Origin: Xylanimonas protaetiae
Lineage (GTDB): Bacteria; Actinomycetota; Actinomycetes; Actinomycetales; Cellulomonadaceae
NCBI RefSeq assembly: GCF_004135385.1
Contig: NZ_CP035493.1
Coordinates: 310,001 to 374,000, forward strand
DNA length: 64,000 nt
Direction of reading: 5' to 3'
Shown: piece after piece, positions 8,460 to 16,926 of the stretch
Layout of the letters: every line of letters begins with the position of its first letter
Position numbering within the stretch: the first letter of the stretch is position 1
Notes under the pieces: generated by a model
What the model saw: only the letters and a program-made list of their open reading frames with translations
Told to the model about the DNA's origin: nothing
Databases searched by the model: none
Made by a program: the position numbers and the translations under genes

Positions 8460-9179
8460 GTGCTCCTCGCGGCGACGGTCACCGCACGCCTCGCCGCGGA
8501 CGTGCCCGTCACCCCCGACCGGGACACCGCACGGCGGTGGCTCGCCGAGGAGCTCGCCCGTCCCGAGTACGGCACCCAGCCCAGCCTGCTCCAACGGCTG
8601 TGGGAGTGGTTCCTCGGGCTCTTCGACGGCCTGCGCGGGCTCGACGCCCCACCGTGGCAGGTGCTCGTCGGCGTGCTCGTCGCCGTCGCGCTGGTGGTCG
8701 TCGTGGCGCGCTGGGTGGCGGGCCCGGTCCGGCTCGCGCGCCGGACCCGGGGCAGCGCGGTCGTCGCCGCCGCCGACGACGCCCGCACCGCGGCACAGCT
8801 GCGCACCGCGGCCAACGCCGCCGCGGCGGGCGGCGACTGGGCGCTGGCCGTGGCCGAACGCTTCCGGGCCGTGGTGCGCGCCCTGGAGGACCGCACGGTG
8901 CTGGACGAGCGCCCGGGGCGGACCGCCCAGGAGGCCGCCTCCGACGCCGGGGAGCGCCTGCCGGAGCACGCACGCGACCTGACCGTCGCGGCGACGCTCT
9001 TCGACGGCGTCGTCTACGGGCACCGCAGCGCCCGCGAGGCCGACGACGCCGCGCTGCGCGCGCTCGACAGCCGCCTGACCGCGGCCCGCGTCGCGGCCTC
9101 CGCGACGCGCGGCACCGGAGGGCCCGGGCACGCGGACGCCCCCGCGCACCCCGACGCGACCAGCGGTGACCCGGCGTGA
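8460..9179 (+). CDS. DUF4129 domain membrane protein
   Basis: The 239-residue protein has an extracytoplasmic N-terminus, one strong transmembrane helix at about 67-90, and a C-terminal DUF4129 region (about 110-215) with WALAVAERFRAVVRALEDR. In many bacteria DUF4129 proteins sit next to MoxR ATPases and DUF58 proteins, as here. The GTG start is 4 nt after the previous stop. The end overlaps the next start as GTGA. The molecular role is not established. Confidence 0.78.
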   Translation: MLLAATVTARLAADVPVTPDRDTARRWLAEELARPEYGTQPSLLQRLWEWFLGLFDGLRGLDAPPWQVLVGVLVAVALVVVVARWVAGPVRLARRTRGSAVVAAADDARTAAQLRTAANAAAAGGDWALAVAERFRAVVRALEDRTVLDERPGRTAQEAASDAGERLPEHARDLTVAATLFDGVVYGHRSAREADDAALRALDSRLTAARVAASATRGTGGPGHADAPAHPDATSGDPA

Positions 9180-10363
9180 GCGCGCCCCTGACCGTCGTCG
9201 GCGACGGCACCACGGCGGCGTCCCGCGCCGGGCGCCGCTGGCGGCGCGCCCGGTGGACGGTGCTCGTGCTGGCCTCGCTGGCGCTCGTCGTCGCCGTCCT
9301 GGCGGTCTCGCGCCCGCCGACGTCGGAGACGCCCTGGGCGCCGGACTCGACCGCGCCGACAGGCGCCCGGGCGGTGGCGCGCGTGCTCGAGCGCCAGGGC
9401 GTCGAGGTGCGGCACGTGACCACGGTCGACGAGGCCGTGCGCGCGGCCGGCGCGGGCACCACGCTGCTCGTCGCGCCCGCGCCGATGCTCGAGGACGGCC
9501 AGGCGCAGGCCCTCGCCGCCACCCGTGCCGACCTCGTGCTGGTCAGGCCGGGCGGGACGCTGCTCGACCTCGCGACCGACGGGCAGGTCACGATCGCGCC
9601 CGTCGCCGTCCCGGGACGGCGGGCACCCGGGTGCGACGTCCCGGCCGCGGTCGCCGCGGGCGAGCTCGACCTCGACGGGGGGCTCGTACCCGGGTCCCCC
9701 GCCGTCGTGCCGTGCTACGCCGACCGGGGCGGCGACGGCGTCGACGCCGTCGCCGCGCTCGTCCAGGTCGAGGTCGCCGGACGCACCGTGACCGCCGTCG
9801 ACGACCCGGCCTTCCTGCAGAACGGGGACGTGACGGCCCAGGGCAACGCGGCGCTCGCCCTGACCCTGCTGGGCGAGCACGACCGGCTCGTCTGGTTCGT
9901 CCAGGACCCGTTCGACGTGTCCACGGGCGCCGAGGTCGATCCCGGGTCGGGCGTGCTGCCCGGCTGGCTGCGGCCCGTCGCGCTGTGGGCGCTGCTGTGC
10001 GTCCTGGTCGCTGCCGCCTGGCGCGCGCGCCGCCTCGGCCCGCTCGTGACCGAGGACCTGCCCGTCATCGTGCCCGCCGCGGAGGCGACGCGCGGCCGCG
10101 GGCGGCTGTACCGGCGCGCGCGCTCGCGCGGGCACGCCGCCACGGCGCTGCGCGCCGCCGCCGCCGAGCGCATGGCCGGGCGCCTCGGCGTGCCCCGCTC
10201 GGCGGGACCCGCCACCCTGGTCGACACCCTCGCGCGGGCGACCGACCGCGACCCGCAGGCCGTCCACGACCTGCTGTACGGCCCCTCACCCGCCGACGAC
10301 GCCGCGCTGTCCGCGCTGGCGGAGCGGCTCGACCAGCTGGAGAGCGAGGTTCACCGCCCGTGA
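9176..10363 (+). CDS. DUF4350 domain membrane protein
   Basis: The 395-residue protein has a transmembrane helix near 26-46, an extracytoplasmic DUF4350-type domain (begins near residue 55 with TAPTGARAVARVLERQGVEV), a second hydrophobic helix near 262-282, and a cytoplasmic tail. It overlaps both neighbours by GTGA, so translation is coupled through the DUF4129-DUF4350-MoxR block. This arrangement recurs in actinobacteria. Function unknown, probably part of a MoxR-assisted envelope complex (inference). Confidence 0.78.
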   Translation: MSAPLTVVGDGTTAASRAGRRWRRARWTVLVLASLALVVAVLAVSRPPTSETPWAPDSTAPTGARAVARVLERQGVEVRHVTTVDEAVRAAGAGTTLLVAPAPMLEDGQAQALAATRADLVLVRPGGTLLDLATDGQVTIAPVAVPGRRAPGCDVPAAVAAGELDLDGGLVPGSPAVVPCYADRGGDGVDAVAALVQVEVAGRTVTAVDDPAFLQNGDVTAQGNAALALTLLGEHDRLVWFVQDPFDVSTGAEVDPGSGVLPGWLRPVALWALLCVLVAAAWRARRLGPLVTEDLPVIVPAAEATRGRGRLYRRARSRGHAATALRAAAAERMAGRLGVPRSAGPATLVDTLARATDRDPQAVHDLLYGPSPADDAALSALAERLDQLESEVHRP

Positions 10364-11403
10364 CGAACCCTGAAGACCTGAACCCGGAGCCCGCTGCCGG
10401 GACGACGGTGCCCGCCCCCGCGCCTGCCCCGGCCGCCGCGCCGTCCGCCGGTGCCGCCGAGGTCCGCCGCGCCCTCAACGCCGTGCGTGCCGAGGTGGGC
10501 AAGGCCGTCGTCGGGCAGGACGGTGCCGTGACCTCGCTGCTCATCGCGCTGCTGTGCGGCGGGCACGTGCTGCTGGAGGGCGTGCCGGGCGTCGCCAAGA
10601 CCCTCCTGGTGCGCACGCTCGCGGCCTCGCTCGACCTGGGCACCAAGCGCGTCCAGTTCACGCCCGACCTCATGCCGGGCGACGTCACCGGCTCGCTCGT
10701 CTACGACGCGCGCACCGCGCAGTTCTCGTTCCGCGAGGGCCCGGTGTTCACCAACCTGCTGCTCGCCGACGAGATCAACCGCACGCCCCCGAAGACGCAG
10801 GCGTCGCTGCTCGAGGCCATGGAGGAGCGGCAGGTGTCGGTCGACGGGTCGCCCCGGCCGCTGCCCGAGCCGTTCGCCGTCGTCGCCACCCAGAACCCCG
10901 TCGAGTACGAGGGCACCTACCCGCTGCCCGAGGCGCAGCTCGACCGGTTCCTGCTCAAGGTGGTGCTCGCGGTGCCGCCGCGCGACCAGGAGATCGAGGT
11001 GCTCGCCCGGCACGCCGCCGGGTTCGACCCGCGCGACCTCGCCGCCGCGGGCGTGCGCGCCGTCGCCGGGCCCGCCGACCTCGCCGCGGCCCGCGCCGCC
11101 GTCACGCAGGTCGAGGTGGCGCCCGAGGTGCTCGGCTACGCCGTCGACGTGTGCCGCGCGACGCGCCAGTCCCCGTCCCTGTCGCTGGGCGTCTCGCCGC
11201 GCGGCGCCACGGCGCTGCTCGCGACGTCGCGCGCGTGGGCGTGGCTCAACGGCCGCGCGTTCGTCACGCCCGACGACGTCAAGGCCCTCGCCCACCCGAC
11301 GCTGCGCCACCGCGTGCAGCTGCGCCCCGAGGCCGAGCTGGAGGGCGTGACCGCCGAGACGATCCTCTCGGGCATCCTGGCCACCGTGCCGGTCCCGCGA
11401 TGA
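10360..11403 (+). CDS. MoxR family AAA+ ATPase
   Basis: The 347-residue chaperone-like ATPase has a low-complexity Pro/Ala N-terminus (about 10-30), Walker A GVPGVAKT at 74-81, Walker B LLLADEIN at 133-140, and sensor motif VVATQNPVEYEGTYPLPEAQLDRF. The AAA lid domain follows. MoxR proteins are thought to help assemble or activate neighbouring membrane and VWA/DUF58 proteins. The open frame runs further upstream in the DUF4350 region. The GTG at 10360 is chosen from the GTGA overlap, and the end overlaps the DUF58 start as ATGA. Confidence 0.92.
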   Translation: MTNPEDLNPEPAAGTTVPAPAPAPAAAPSAGAAEVRRALNAVRAEVGKAVVGQDGAVTSLLIALLCGGHVLLEGVPGVAKTLLVRTLAASLDLGTKRVQFTPDLMPGDVTGSLVYDARTAQFSFREGPVFTNLLLADEINRTPPKTQASLLEAMEERQVSVDGSPRPLPEPFAVVATQNPVEYEGTYPLPEAQLDRFLLKVVLAVPPRDQEIEVLARHAAGFDPRDLAAAGVRAVAGPADLAAARAAVTQVEVAPEVLGYAVDVCRATRQSPSLSLGVSPRGATALLATSRAWAWLNGRAFVTPDDVKALAHPTLRHRVQLRPEAELEGVTAETILSGILATVPVPR

Positions 11404-12818
11404 CCGTCACCGGGCGGGCGTTCGCGCTCGCCGCGGCGGGGATCGTGCCCGTGCTGCTGTGGCCGGCCACCGGCACCGTCGTCCTGTGGGCGGGCGTCGT
11501 GGTGCTCGCCTGCGTCGTCGACGCGCTGCTCGCGGCGTCCCCGCGCAAGGTGGCGCTCACGCGCGAGGTGCCCTCGTCCGTGCGGCTCGGCGAGCCCACG
11601 CGCTCCCGGCTCACCGTGGCGAACGTGTCGGGGCGGCGGCTGCGAGCCGTCGTGCGCGACGCGTGGCCGCCGTCCGTCGCGGTCGAGGACGCCCGCGCCG
11701 CTGCCGGTCGCGACGACGGCGGCCCCGACGCTGCCGGCCCGGGGGCCGTCGCGCCCGCGGGCGCCATCGTCGGCGCGTCGCTCGCGACGACGGTCGCCTC
11801 CGCCCGCCACGACGTCGACCTGCGCGACGGCGACGCCACCCGGCTCGTGACGCCGCTGCTGCCCACGCGGCGCGGCGACCGGGACGCGGGGAGGGTCACC
11901 GTGCGCTCGCTCGGCCCACTGGGGCTCGCCGGCCGCCAGGCCTCGCTCGACGTGCCGGCGCGGCTGCGCGTGCTGCCCGAGTTCGCGTCGCGCCGCCACC
12001 TGCCCTCGCGCCTCGCGCGGCTGCGCGAGATGGACGGCCGCTCCGCCGTCCAGGTGCGCGGCGAGGGCACCGAGTTCGACTCGCTGCGCGAGTACGTGGT
12101 GGGCGACGACGTCCGCTCCATCGACTGGCGGGCCACCGCGCGGCGCGGCGACGTCGTCGTGCGCACGTGGCGGCCCGAGCGGGACCGGCGCGTGGTCGTC
12201 GTGCTCGACACCGGACGCACCTCCGCCACCCGCATCGGCACCGGGACGGGCGGCGTCGCCGCGCCACGGCTGGACGCCTCCATCGAGGCCGCGCTGCTGC
12301 TCGCCGCCCTCGCCGACCGCGCGGGCGACCGCGTCCAGGTGCTCGCCTACGACCGGGCGCTCGGGGCGCGCGTCGCGGGGGCGTCCGGGGCCCGGCTGCT
12401 GCCCGAGCTCGCCGAGGCGCTGGCCGGCGTCGAGCCGCGGCTGCTCGAGACCGACTGGCCGGGGCTCGTCGGGCAGGTGACGGCGCACGTGTCGCAGCGC
12501 GCGCTCGTCGTGCTGCTCACCGCGCTCGACCCCGCCGCCGTCGAGACGGGGCTGCTCACCGTCGTCGACCAGCTCGCGGGCACGCATCAGGTGGTCGTCG
12601 CCGGCGTCGCGGACGCCGAGGTGGCCGCGCTGCGGGCCGCGCGGGGGCCTTCCGCCGTCTACGACGCGGCCGCGGCGGCTCGCGGCGACCTGGAGCGCTC
12701 CGCCGTCGCGGGGGTCCTGCGCCGGCACGGCGCGGAGGTCGTCGAGGCGCTGCCGGAGGCGCTGCCGCCGGCGCTGGCGGACACGTACCTGGCGCTCAAG
12801 GCGGCCGGGCGCCTCTGA
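11400..12818 (+). CDS. DUF58 domain protein, MoxR partner
   Basis: The 472-residue protein has two N-terminal hydrophobic helices (about 8-45), a beta-rich region, and the DUF58 core. The signature LREYVVGDDVRSIDWRATAR lies near residues 231-250, followed by a von Willebrand A-like stretch RVVVVLDTGRTS. DUF58 proteins pair with MoxR ATPases. The ATG is joined to moxR by an ATGA overlap. This is the last gene of the 7253-12818 operon. Confidence 0.88.
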   Translation: MTVTGRAFALAAAGIVPVLLWPATGTVVLWAGVVVLACVVDALLAASPRKVALTREVPSSVRLGEPTRSRLTVANVSGRRLRAVVRDAWPPSVAVEDARAAAGRDDGGPDAAGPGAVAPAGAIVGASLATTVASARHDVDLRDGDATRLVTPLLPTRRGDRDAGRVTVRSLGPLGLAGRQASLDVPARLRVLPEFASRRHLPSRLARLREMDGRSAVQVRGEGTEFDSLREYVVGDDVRSIDWRATARRGDVVVRTWRPERDRRVVVVLDTGRTSATRIGTGTGGVAAPRLDASIEAALLLAALADRAGDRVQVLAYDRALGARVAGASGARLLPELAEALAGVEPRLLETDWPGLVGQVTAHVSQRALVVLLTALDPAAVETGLLTVVDQLAGTHQVVVAGVADAEVAALRAARGPSAVYDAAAAARGDLERSAVAGVLRRHGAEVVEALPEALPPALADTYLALKAAGRL

Positions 12819-12849
12819 CAGCACGGGCTGGGCGGGGCCGGGCCCCCGG

Positions 12850-12905
12850 CGGTCAGTCACCGCAGGTCGGTCACCGCCGGTCAGTCACCGCAGGTCGGTC
12901 ACCGC
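12850..12905. repeat. 28-bp perfect tandem repeat, two copies
   Basis: Units 12850-12877 and 12878-12905 are identical. Each consists of two near-identical 14-mers of the form NGGTCNGTCACCGC, giving four 14-bp repeats in all. They lie in the 122-nt gap between the convergent DUF58 and SpoIIM genes. Confidence 0.9.
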
Positions 12906-12940
12906 GAGGCCAGGCCGGGCGAGGCCCGGTCCGCCGTCGC

Positions 12941-13930
12941 TCAGGCCGCCGTGGGCAGCACGGCGCCTGCGCGCTCCATGTCGAGGTCGCCCGTCTCCCC
13001 CGCATGCACCGCACGGCGGCCCAGCACCAGCACGTAGAGCCAGAACGCGGTCAGCGCGAGCGTGCCGAGCACGATCTTGAGCCACCACGGCAGCCCCGAG
13101 CCGGTCACGAAGCCCTCGATGGCGCCCACGACGGCGAGCGCGCCGACGAGCCCGACGGCGACCGTGACGAGCGCCCGGCCCTCCTGCGCGAGCGCGACGG
13201 CGCGCCGCCGGGGGCCGGGGTCGACGAGCGTCCAGAACGTCTTGAGGCCCGCCGCCCCGGCGACGAACACGGAGGTCAGCTCGAGCTGGCCGTGGGGGGC
13301 GATGAGCGTGAGGAACGTGCCGAGCTCCCCGTAGCTCGCCATCATCCCGCCCGTCGCGCCGACGCTGACGGCGTTCTGCACCAGCGCGACCACGGGCCAG
13401 ACGCCCGTGACGCCGAACGCCACGGCCTGCGCGGCGACCCACGCGTTGTTGGTCCACACGAGCGCCGCGAACGACGCCCCCGGGTCGTAGTACGAGGCGA
13501 ACGCCTCGTCGACGTACTGCCGGCGCTGCTCGGGCGTCCCCATGGCGGCGAGCGCGTCGGGGTCGGTGGCCACGTGGACGCCGACGACGACGCTCACCAG
13601 CAGGAAGCCGACGGTCACCGCGAGCGTCCACCAGCGGATCCGGTACAGCGCCGCGGGCACCGCCACGACGGCGTAGCGCACGACGTCCGACCAGGCGGGC
13701 TCGTGCGCGCCGGAGATGCGGGTGCGTGCCCGGCCCAGCAGGTCGCTGAGCCGGGTCACGAGCACCGGGTCGGGCGCGGCGGAGCGCACCGTCGAGAGGT
13801 GCGTGGCGACCTCCTGGTAGAGCCGCACCAGCTCGTCGGCCTCCGCGCCGTCGAGCCGACGCCGCCCGACCAGCACAGCGAGCCGCTCCCAGGCGGGGCT
13901 GTGCACAGTCGTGAAGGCGTCGAGGTCCAC
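12941..13930 (-). CDS. SpoIIM-like stage II sporulation protein M
   Basis: The 329-residue protein has a cytoplasmic N-terminus (about 1-95) and a polytopic membrane domain typical of the SpoIIM (DUF95) family. RIRWWTLAVTVGFLLVSVVVG at about 98-118 is the first membrane helix. EQRRQYVDEAFASYYDP and FGVTGVWPVVALVQNAVSVG are family-like. The open frame reaches 14410, but GTG 13930 (VDLDAFTTVHSPAW) is the family start. It is probably not involved in sporulation here; in actinobacteria it is paired with MoxR/DUF58 and RDD genes. Confidence 0.85.
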   Translation of the reverse strand: MDLDAFTTVHSPAWERLAVLVGRRRLDGAEADELVRLYQEVATHLSTVRSAAPDPVLVTRLSDLLGRARTRISGAHEPAWSDVVRYAVVAVPAALYRIRWWTLAVTVGFLLVSVVVGVHVATDPDALAAMGTPEQRRQYVDEAFASYYDPGASFAALVWTNNAWVAAQAVAFGVTGVWPVVALVQNAVSVGATGGMMASYGELGTFLTLIAPHGQLELTSVFVAGAAGLKTFWTLVDPGPRRRAVALAQEGRALVTVAVGLVGALAVVGAIEGFVTGSGLPWWLKIVLGTLALTAFWLYVLVLGRRAVHAGETGDLDMERAGAVLPTAA

Positions 13931-13973
13931 GGCCGATACCCTGCCACAGACACTCGCGACCAGGGAGGCTCCT

Positions 13974-14792
13974 GTGCACGACGGCATCCTCATCGGTGAG
14001 GGCGTGGTCCTCGACGCGCGCCCGGCGTCGTTCTTCACACGCGCGCTCGGCGGCATCCTCGACGGCCTCGCCACGGTCGCGGTGCTGCTCGGGGCGGGCC
14101 TGCTGGTCGGGGTGAGCCTGAACGACGTCGACGCGCAGTGGGCGCAGGCGGGCGGCGTCGTGCTCCTGGTCGTCGCGTTCGTCGGGATCCCCGTGACGGT
14201 CGAGACGCTGTCGCGCGGCCGCTCGGTGGGCAAGCTCGCCACGGGTGTGCGCGTGGTGCGCGACGACGGCGGCCCGGTGCGGTTCCGCCACGCGCTCGTG
14301 CGGGCGCTCGTCGGCGTCGTCGAGCTGTGGATGACGTTCGGCGGCATCGCGCTCATCGCCTCCCTCGCGAACGCGAAGGGCAAGCGGCTCGGAGACATGG
14401 TGGCCGGCACCTACGCGATCCGCGTGCGCGGCGGCAAGGGCTGGCAGGTGCCGCTCGCCATGCCCCCGGAGCTCGCCGGCTGGGCGTCGACGGCCGACAT
14501 GCGCCGCCTGCCCGACGGCCTGGCCCTCGCCGCGCGGCAGATGCTCGACCGCGCCTCGCGCCTCGCGCCGTCGTCGCGGGCGGCGCTGGCCGACGAGCTC
14601 GCCGCGCGCGTGGAGCCCTACGTGGCGCCCGCCCCGCCCCGGGGGACGCCGGCGGAGGCGTTCCTGCACGCCGTGCTGTACGAGCGTCGCGACCGGGAGC
14701 TGGCTCGCGGGCTGCGCGAGCGCGACCGCGCCGCCGAGCAGGCGGCCGCGCTGCGTCGCCTGCCCTACGCGATGGCCGACCCGGCCGACTGA
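13974..14792 (+). CDS. RDD family membrane protein
   Basis: The 272-residue protein has the RDD signature in three parts: RALGGILD at 23-30, RGRSVGKLATGVRVV at 81-95 and RLGDMVAGT at 138-146, with three or four hydrophobic helices between. A charged cytoplasmic tail of about 110 residues follows. GTG 13974 has AGGGAGG 7 nt upstream. A TACCCT hexamer (13937-13942) is a candidate -10. It diverges from the SpoIIM-like gene across 43 nt. Its 3' end overlaps the convergent acyltransferase gene by 28 nt. Function unknown; some RDD proteins are ion/proton antiporters. Confidence 0.85.
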   Translation: MHDGILIGEGVVLDARPASFFTRALGGILDGLATVAVLLGAGLLVGVSLNDVDAQWAQAGGVVLLVVAFVGIPVTVETLSRGRSVGKLATGVRVVRDDGGPVRFRHALVRALVGVVELWMTFGGIALIASLANAKGKRLGDMVAGTYAIRVRGGKGWQVPLAMPPELAGWASTADMRRLPDGLALAARQMLDRASRLAPSSRAALADELAARVEPYVAPAPPRGTPAEAFLHAVLYERRDRELARGLRERDRAAEQAAALRRLPYAMADPAD

Positions 14793-16093
14793 GCGCCGCG
14801 TGGCGCCTCGAACCGGCCGAACACCCGCACGAGGCCCATCAGCACGAGGGCGAACGCACCCCACCACAGGGGACGGCTCGCCCACCAGTCGGTGCTCCAC
14901 GGTGCTGGCAGCGTCTCGTGCAGCCCCAGCAGCACCCCGCCGACGACGACGAACATCGCGGTCAGGTGCCACAGGTAGACGGTCATGGACCGGCGGGCCA
15001 GCACGCCGACGACGCCGCGGCCGCGGCCCCGCGCCCACCGGACGATCACGTCGCGGGCGAGCAGCACGACGGCGACCTGCGCGACCGACTGCGCCACGAT
15101 CGGGGCGGTGGGCGGGGCGAGGTTGGAGAGGGCGTCACCCGGCATGCCGATCATGCTGGCCGGGTGCGGCCCGGAGGCGACGAGCGCAGCCATGACCCCG
15201 ACGGCGAGCACGGCCACGCCGGCCAGGAGCGGGCGCGGCAGCGCGTCGACGGGGACGGTCCGGGCCCACCGCCGGTGGAGCATGCGGTGCGTGACGACGA
15301 GCGGCCGGACCTCCGGGGCGGCCCACCCGGAACGGTCGTCGGCGTACGCCACGCCGAGCAGGAACGGCACCGCCCACACGAGCAGCACGTTGGCCCAGGC
15401 CGCCCGCTCGAGTCCGGCGCCGAGGCGCAGCGCGTCCACGGCGAGCGGGGCGGCGAAGGCCACCGCGAGCGCGGACCACCTCCAGCGCTGCCAGGCCGCC
15501 CGCGCCAGGGGCGTCAGCGCGACGAGCGCGACCCACACCGCGAGGAACCACAGGAGCTGCGGGGCCATCCGCGCCAGCCGCAGCACCGCCGTGTCCGGCA
15601 GCGTGGTGGCCAGCAGCAGTGCCAGCGCCACCACCCACGCCCCCGCGAACGCCGCGACGGGCCGCGCGACGCCCCGCACGCGGGCGCCCACCGCCCCCGC
15701 CCAGCCGCGGCCCCGCGGCAGCCGCGCGTGCTGGTAGGCCGCCGACGCCCCGGCCGCGAAGAACAGCAGCGGCAGCACCTGGAGCACCCAGGTGAGCACC
15801 CACGCCCCGCCGTGCCCGAGCGCGTTGCCGACCCACAGCCGGTCGCCGTCGAACGTGGCCTCCGGCATGAGCCAGTGCACGGCGACGACGCCCAGGGTCG
15901 CCAGCGCCCGGACGCCGTCGACGAGCACGTCGCGACCGAGGGCGGGGCGGGCGGACACGTCGCGACCGAGGGCGGGGCGGGCGGACACGTCGCGGCCGGC
16001 ACGGGGGCCGGCGACCACGTCGCGGCCGGGGGTGCGGCGGGGCACGGCGACGGGGTCGTCGACGGCGGTCGGCGGGACGAGCAGGGCGGCCAT
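14765..16093 (-). CDS. acyltransferase family 3 membrane protein
   Basis: The 442-residue protein has about ten hydrophobic helices. The acyltransferase-3 entry motif DGVRALATLGVVAVHW begins near residue 58. Such proteins transfer acetyl or other acyl groups onto surface glycans or lipids. The C-terminal helix pattern SMTVYLWHLTAMFVVVGG is family-like. Residues about 21-58 before the first helix are made of 10-residue repeats (GRDVSARPAL type) encoded by a DNA tandem repeat. ATG 16093 has GAGGAG 6 nt upstream, so the repeats appear to be translated. The acyl substrate is unknown. Confidence 0.8.
   Translation of the reverse strand: MAALLVPPTAVDDPVAVPRRTPGRDVVAGPRAGRDVSARPALGRDVSARPALGRDVLVDGVRALATLGVVAVHWLMPEATFDGDRLWVGNALGHGGAWVLTWVLQVLPLLFFAAGASAAYQHARLPRGRGWAGAVGARVRGVARPVAAFAGAWVVALALLLATTLPDTAVLRLARMAPQLLWFLAVWVALVALTPLARAAWQRWRWSALAVAFAAPLAVDALRLGAGLERAAWANVLLVWAVPFLLGVAYADDRSGWAAPEVRPLVVTHRMLHRRWARTVPVDALPRPLLAGVAVLAVGVMAALVASGPHPASMIGMPGDALSNLAPPTAPIVAQSVAQVAVVLLARDVIVRWARGRGRGVVGVLARRSMTVYLWHLTAMFVVVGGVLLGLHETLPAPWSTDWWASRPLWWGAFALVLMGLVRVFGRFEAPRGAQSAGSAIA
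15926..16015. repeat. 30-bp tandem repeat in the acyltransferase N-terminus
   Basis: Units 15926-15955 and 15956-15985 are identical. 15986-16015 is a diverged third copy, and a partial fourth begins at 16016. The 30-bp period keeps the reading frame and encodes 10-residue GRDV-initiated repeats. Confidence 0.9.
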
Positions 16094-16225
16094 CGGGGGC
16101 TCCTCGGGTCGGCGGTTCTGACCCTCTGAGCCTGCTGACCTGCGGCTTCATCCTGAACCGGGCGTACCCCCGAACCCGTCAGGGACGACCCCCGGCCCTG
16201 CCAGGGCCGCCCCCCGAGCCCGTGC

Positions 16226-16239
16226 GGGGGTTGTCCCCC
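16226..16239. promoter_or_regulatory. G5/C5 palindrome, operator or weak terminator
   Basis: GGGGGTTGTCCCCC directly follows the response regulator stop codon. It differs at one position from the palindrome upstream of the kinase gene (18297-18310). It could be a terminator stem or a binding site serving the acyltransferase promoter side. Confidence 0.4.
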
Positions 16240-16926
16240 CTACGCGCCGAGGTAGCGCAGCACCGCCAGCACGCGGCGGTGGTCGGCGGCGTCGGCCTCC
16301 AGGCCGAGCTTGGCGAAGATCGCCGCCACGTTCTTCTCGACGGCCCCGTACGACAGGAAGAGCCGTTCGGCGATGGCGCCGTTGCTGCGTCCCTCGGCCA
16401 TGAGCGCGAGCACCTCGCGCTCGCGCGGGGAGAGCCGCGCGAGGCCGGGGTCGCCCTGCGCCGTCGAGCCCATGAGCTGGGTGACCACCTCGGGGTCGAG
16501 CACGGTCTGCCCGTCGGCGACGCGCGCGAGCCCGTCGAGGAAGTCGCGCACGTCGGCCACGCGGTCCTTGAGCAGGTACCCGACGCCGCCGGCCCCGCCG
16601 GCGAGGAGCTGGGACGCGTACCGGGTCTCGACGTACTGCGAGAACACGAGCACGGGCAGCCCGGGGTGTGCCTGGCGCAGCGCGGTCGCGGCCCGCATGC
16701 CCTCGTCGGTGAAGGTGGGCGGCATGCGGATGTCGGCGACGACGACGTCGGGCAGCGCCCCGTCGTGGGCCCGCAGCGACACCTCCCGCACGAGGGCGTC
16801 GCCGTCGCCGACAGCCACGACGTCGTGACCGCGGCGGGCGAGCAGCGCGACGAGGCCGTCGCGCAGGATCGCCGAGTCCTCGGCGATCACCACGCGCAAC
16901 GGCCTCGCGGCGGGCGTGGCGGTCAT
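16240..16926 (-). CDS. NarL/LuxR-type response regulator
   Basis: The 228-residue protein has a receiver domain with E16/D17 and phospho-acceptor D65 in VVVADIRMPP. The C-terminal LuxR helix-turn-helix is at about 163-210, with SPREREVLALMAEGRSNGAIAERL (about 165-188) and GAVEKNVAAIFAKLGL as recognition region. Its ATG overlaps the kinase stop as ATGA, so it is the partner of the preceding sensor. The regulon is unknown, but paired G5/C5 elements at both ends of the operon suggest autoregulation (inference). Confidence 0.9.
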   Translation of the reverse strand: MTATPAARPLRVVIAEDSAILRDGLVALLARRGHDVVAVGDGDALVREVSLRAHDGALPDVVVADIRMPPTFTDEGMRAATALRQAHPGLPVLVFSQYVETRYASQLLAGGAGGVGYLLKDRVADVRDFLDGLARVADGQTVLDPEVVTQLMGSTAQGDPGLARLSPREREVLALMAEGRSNGAIAERLFLSYGAVEKNVAAIFAKLGLEADAADHRRVLAVLRYLGA

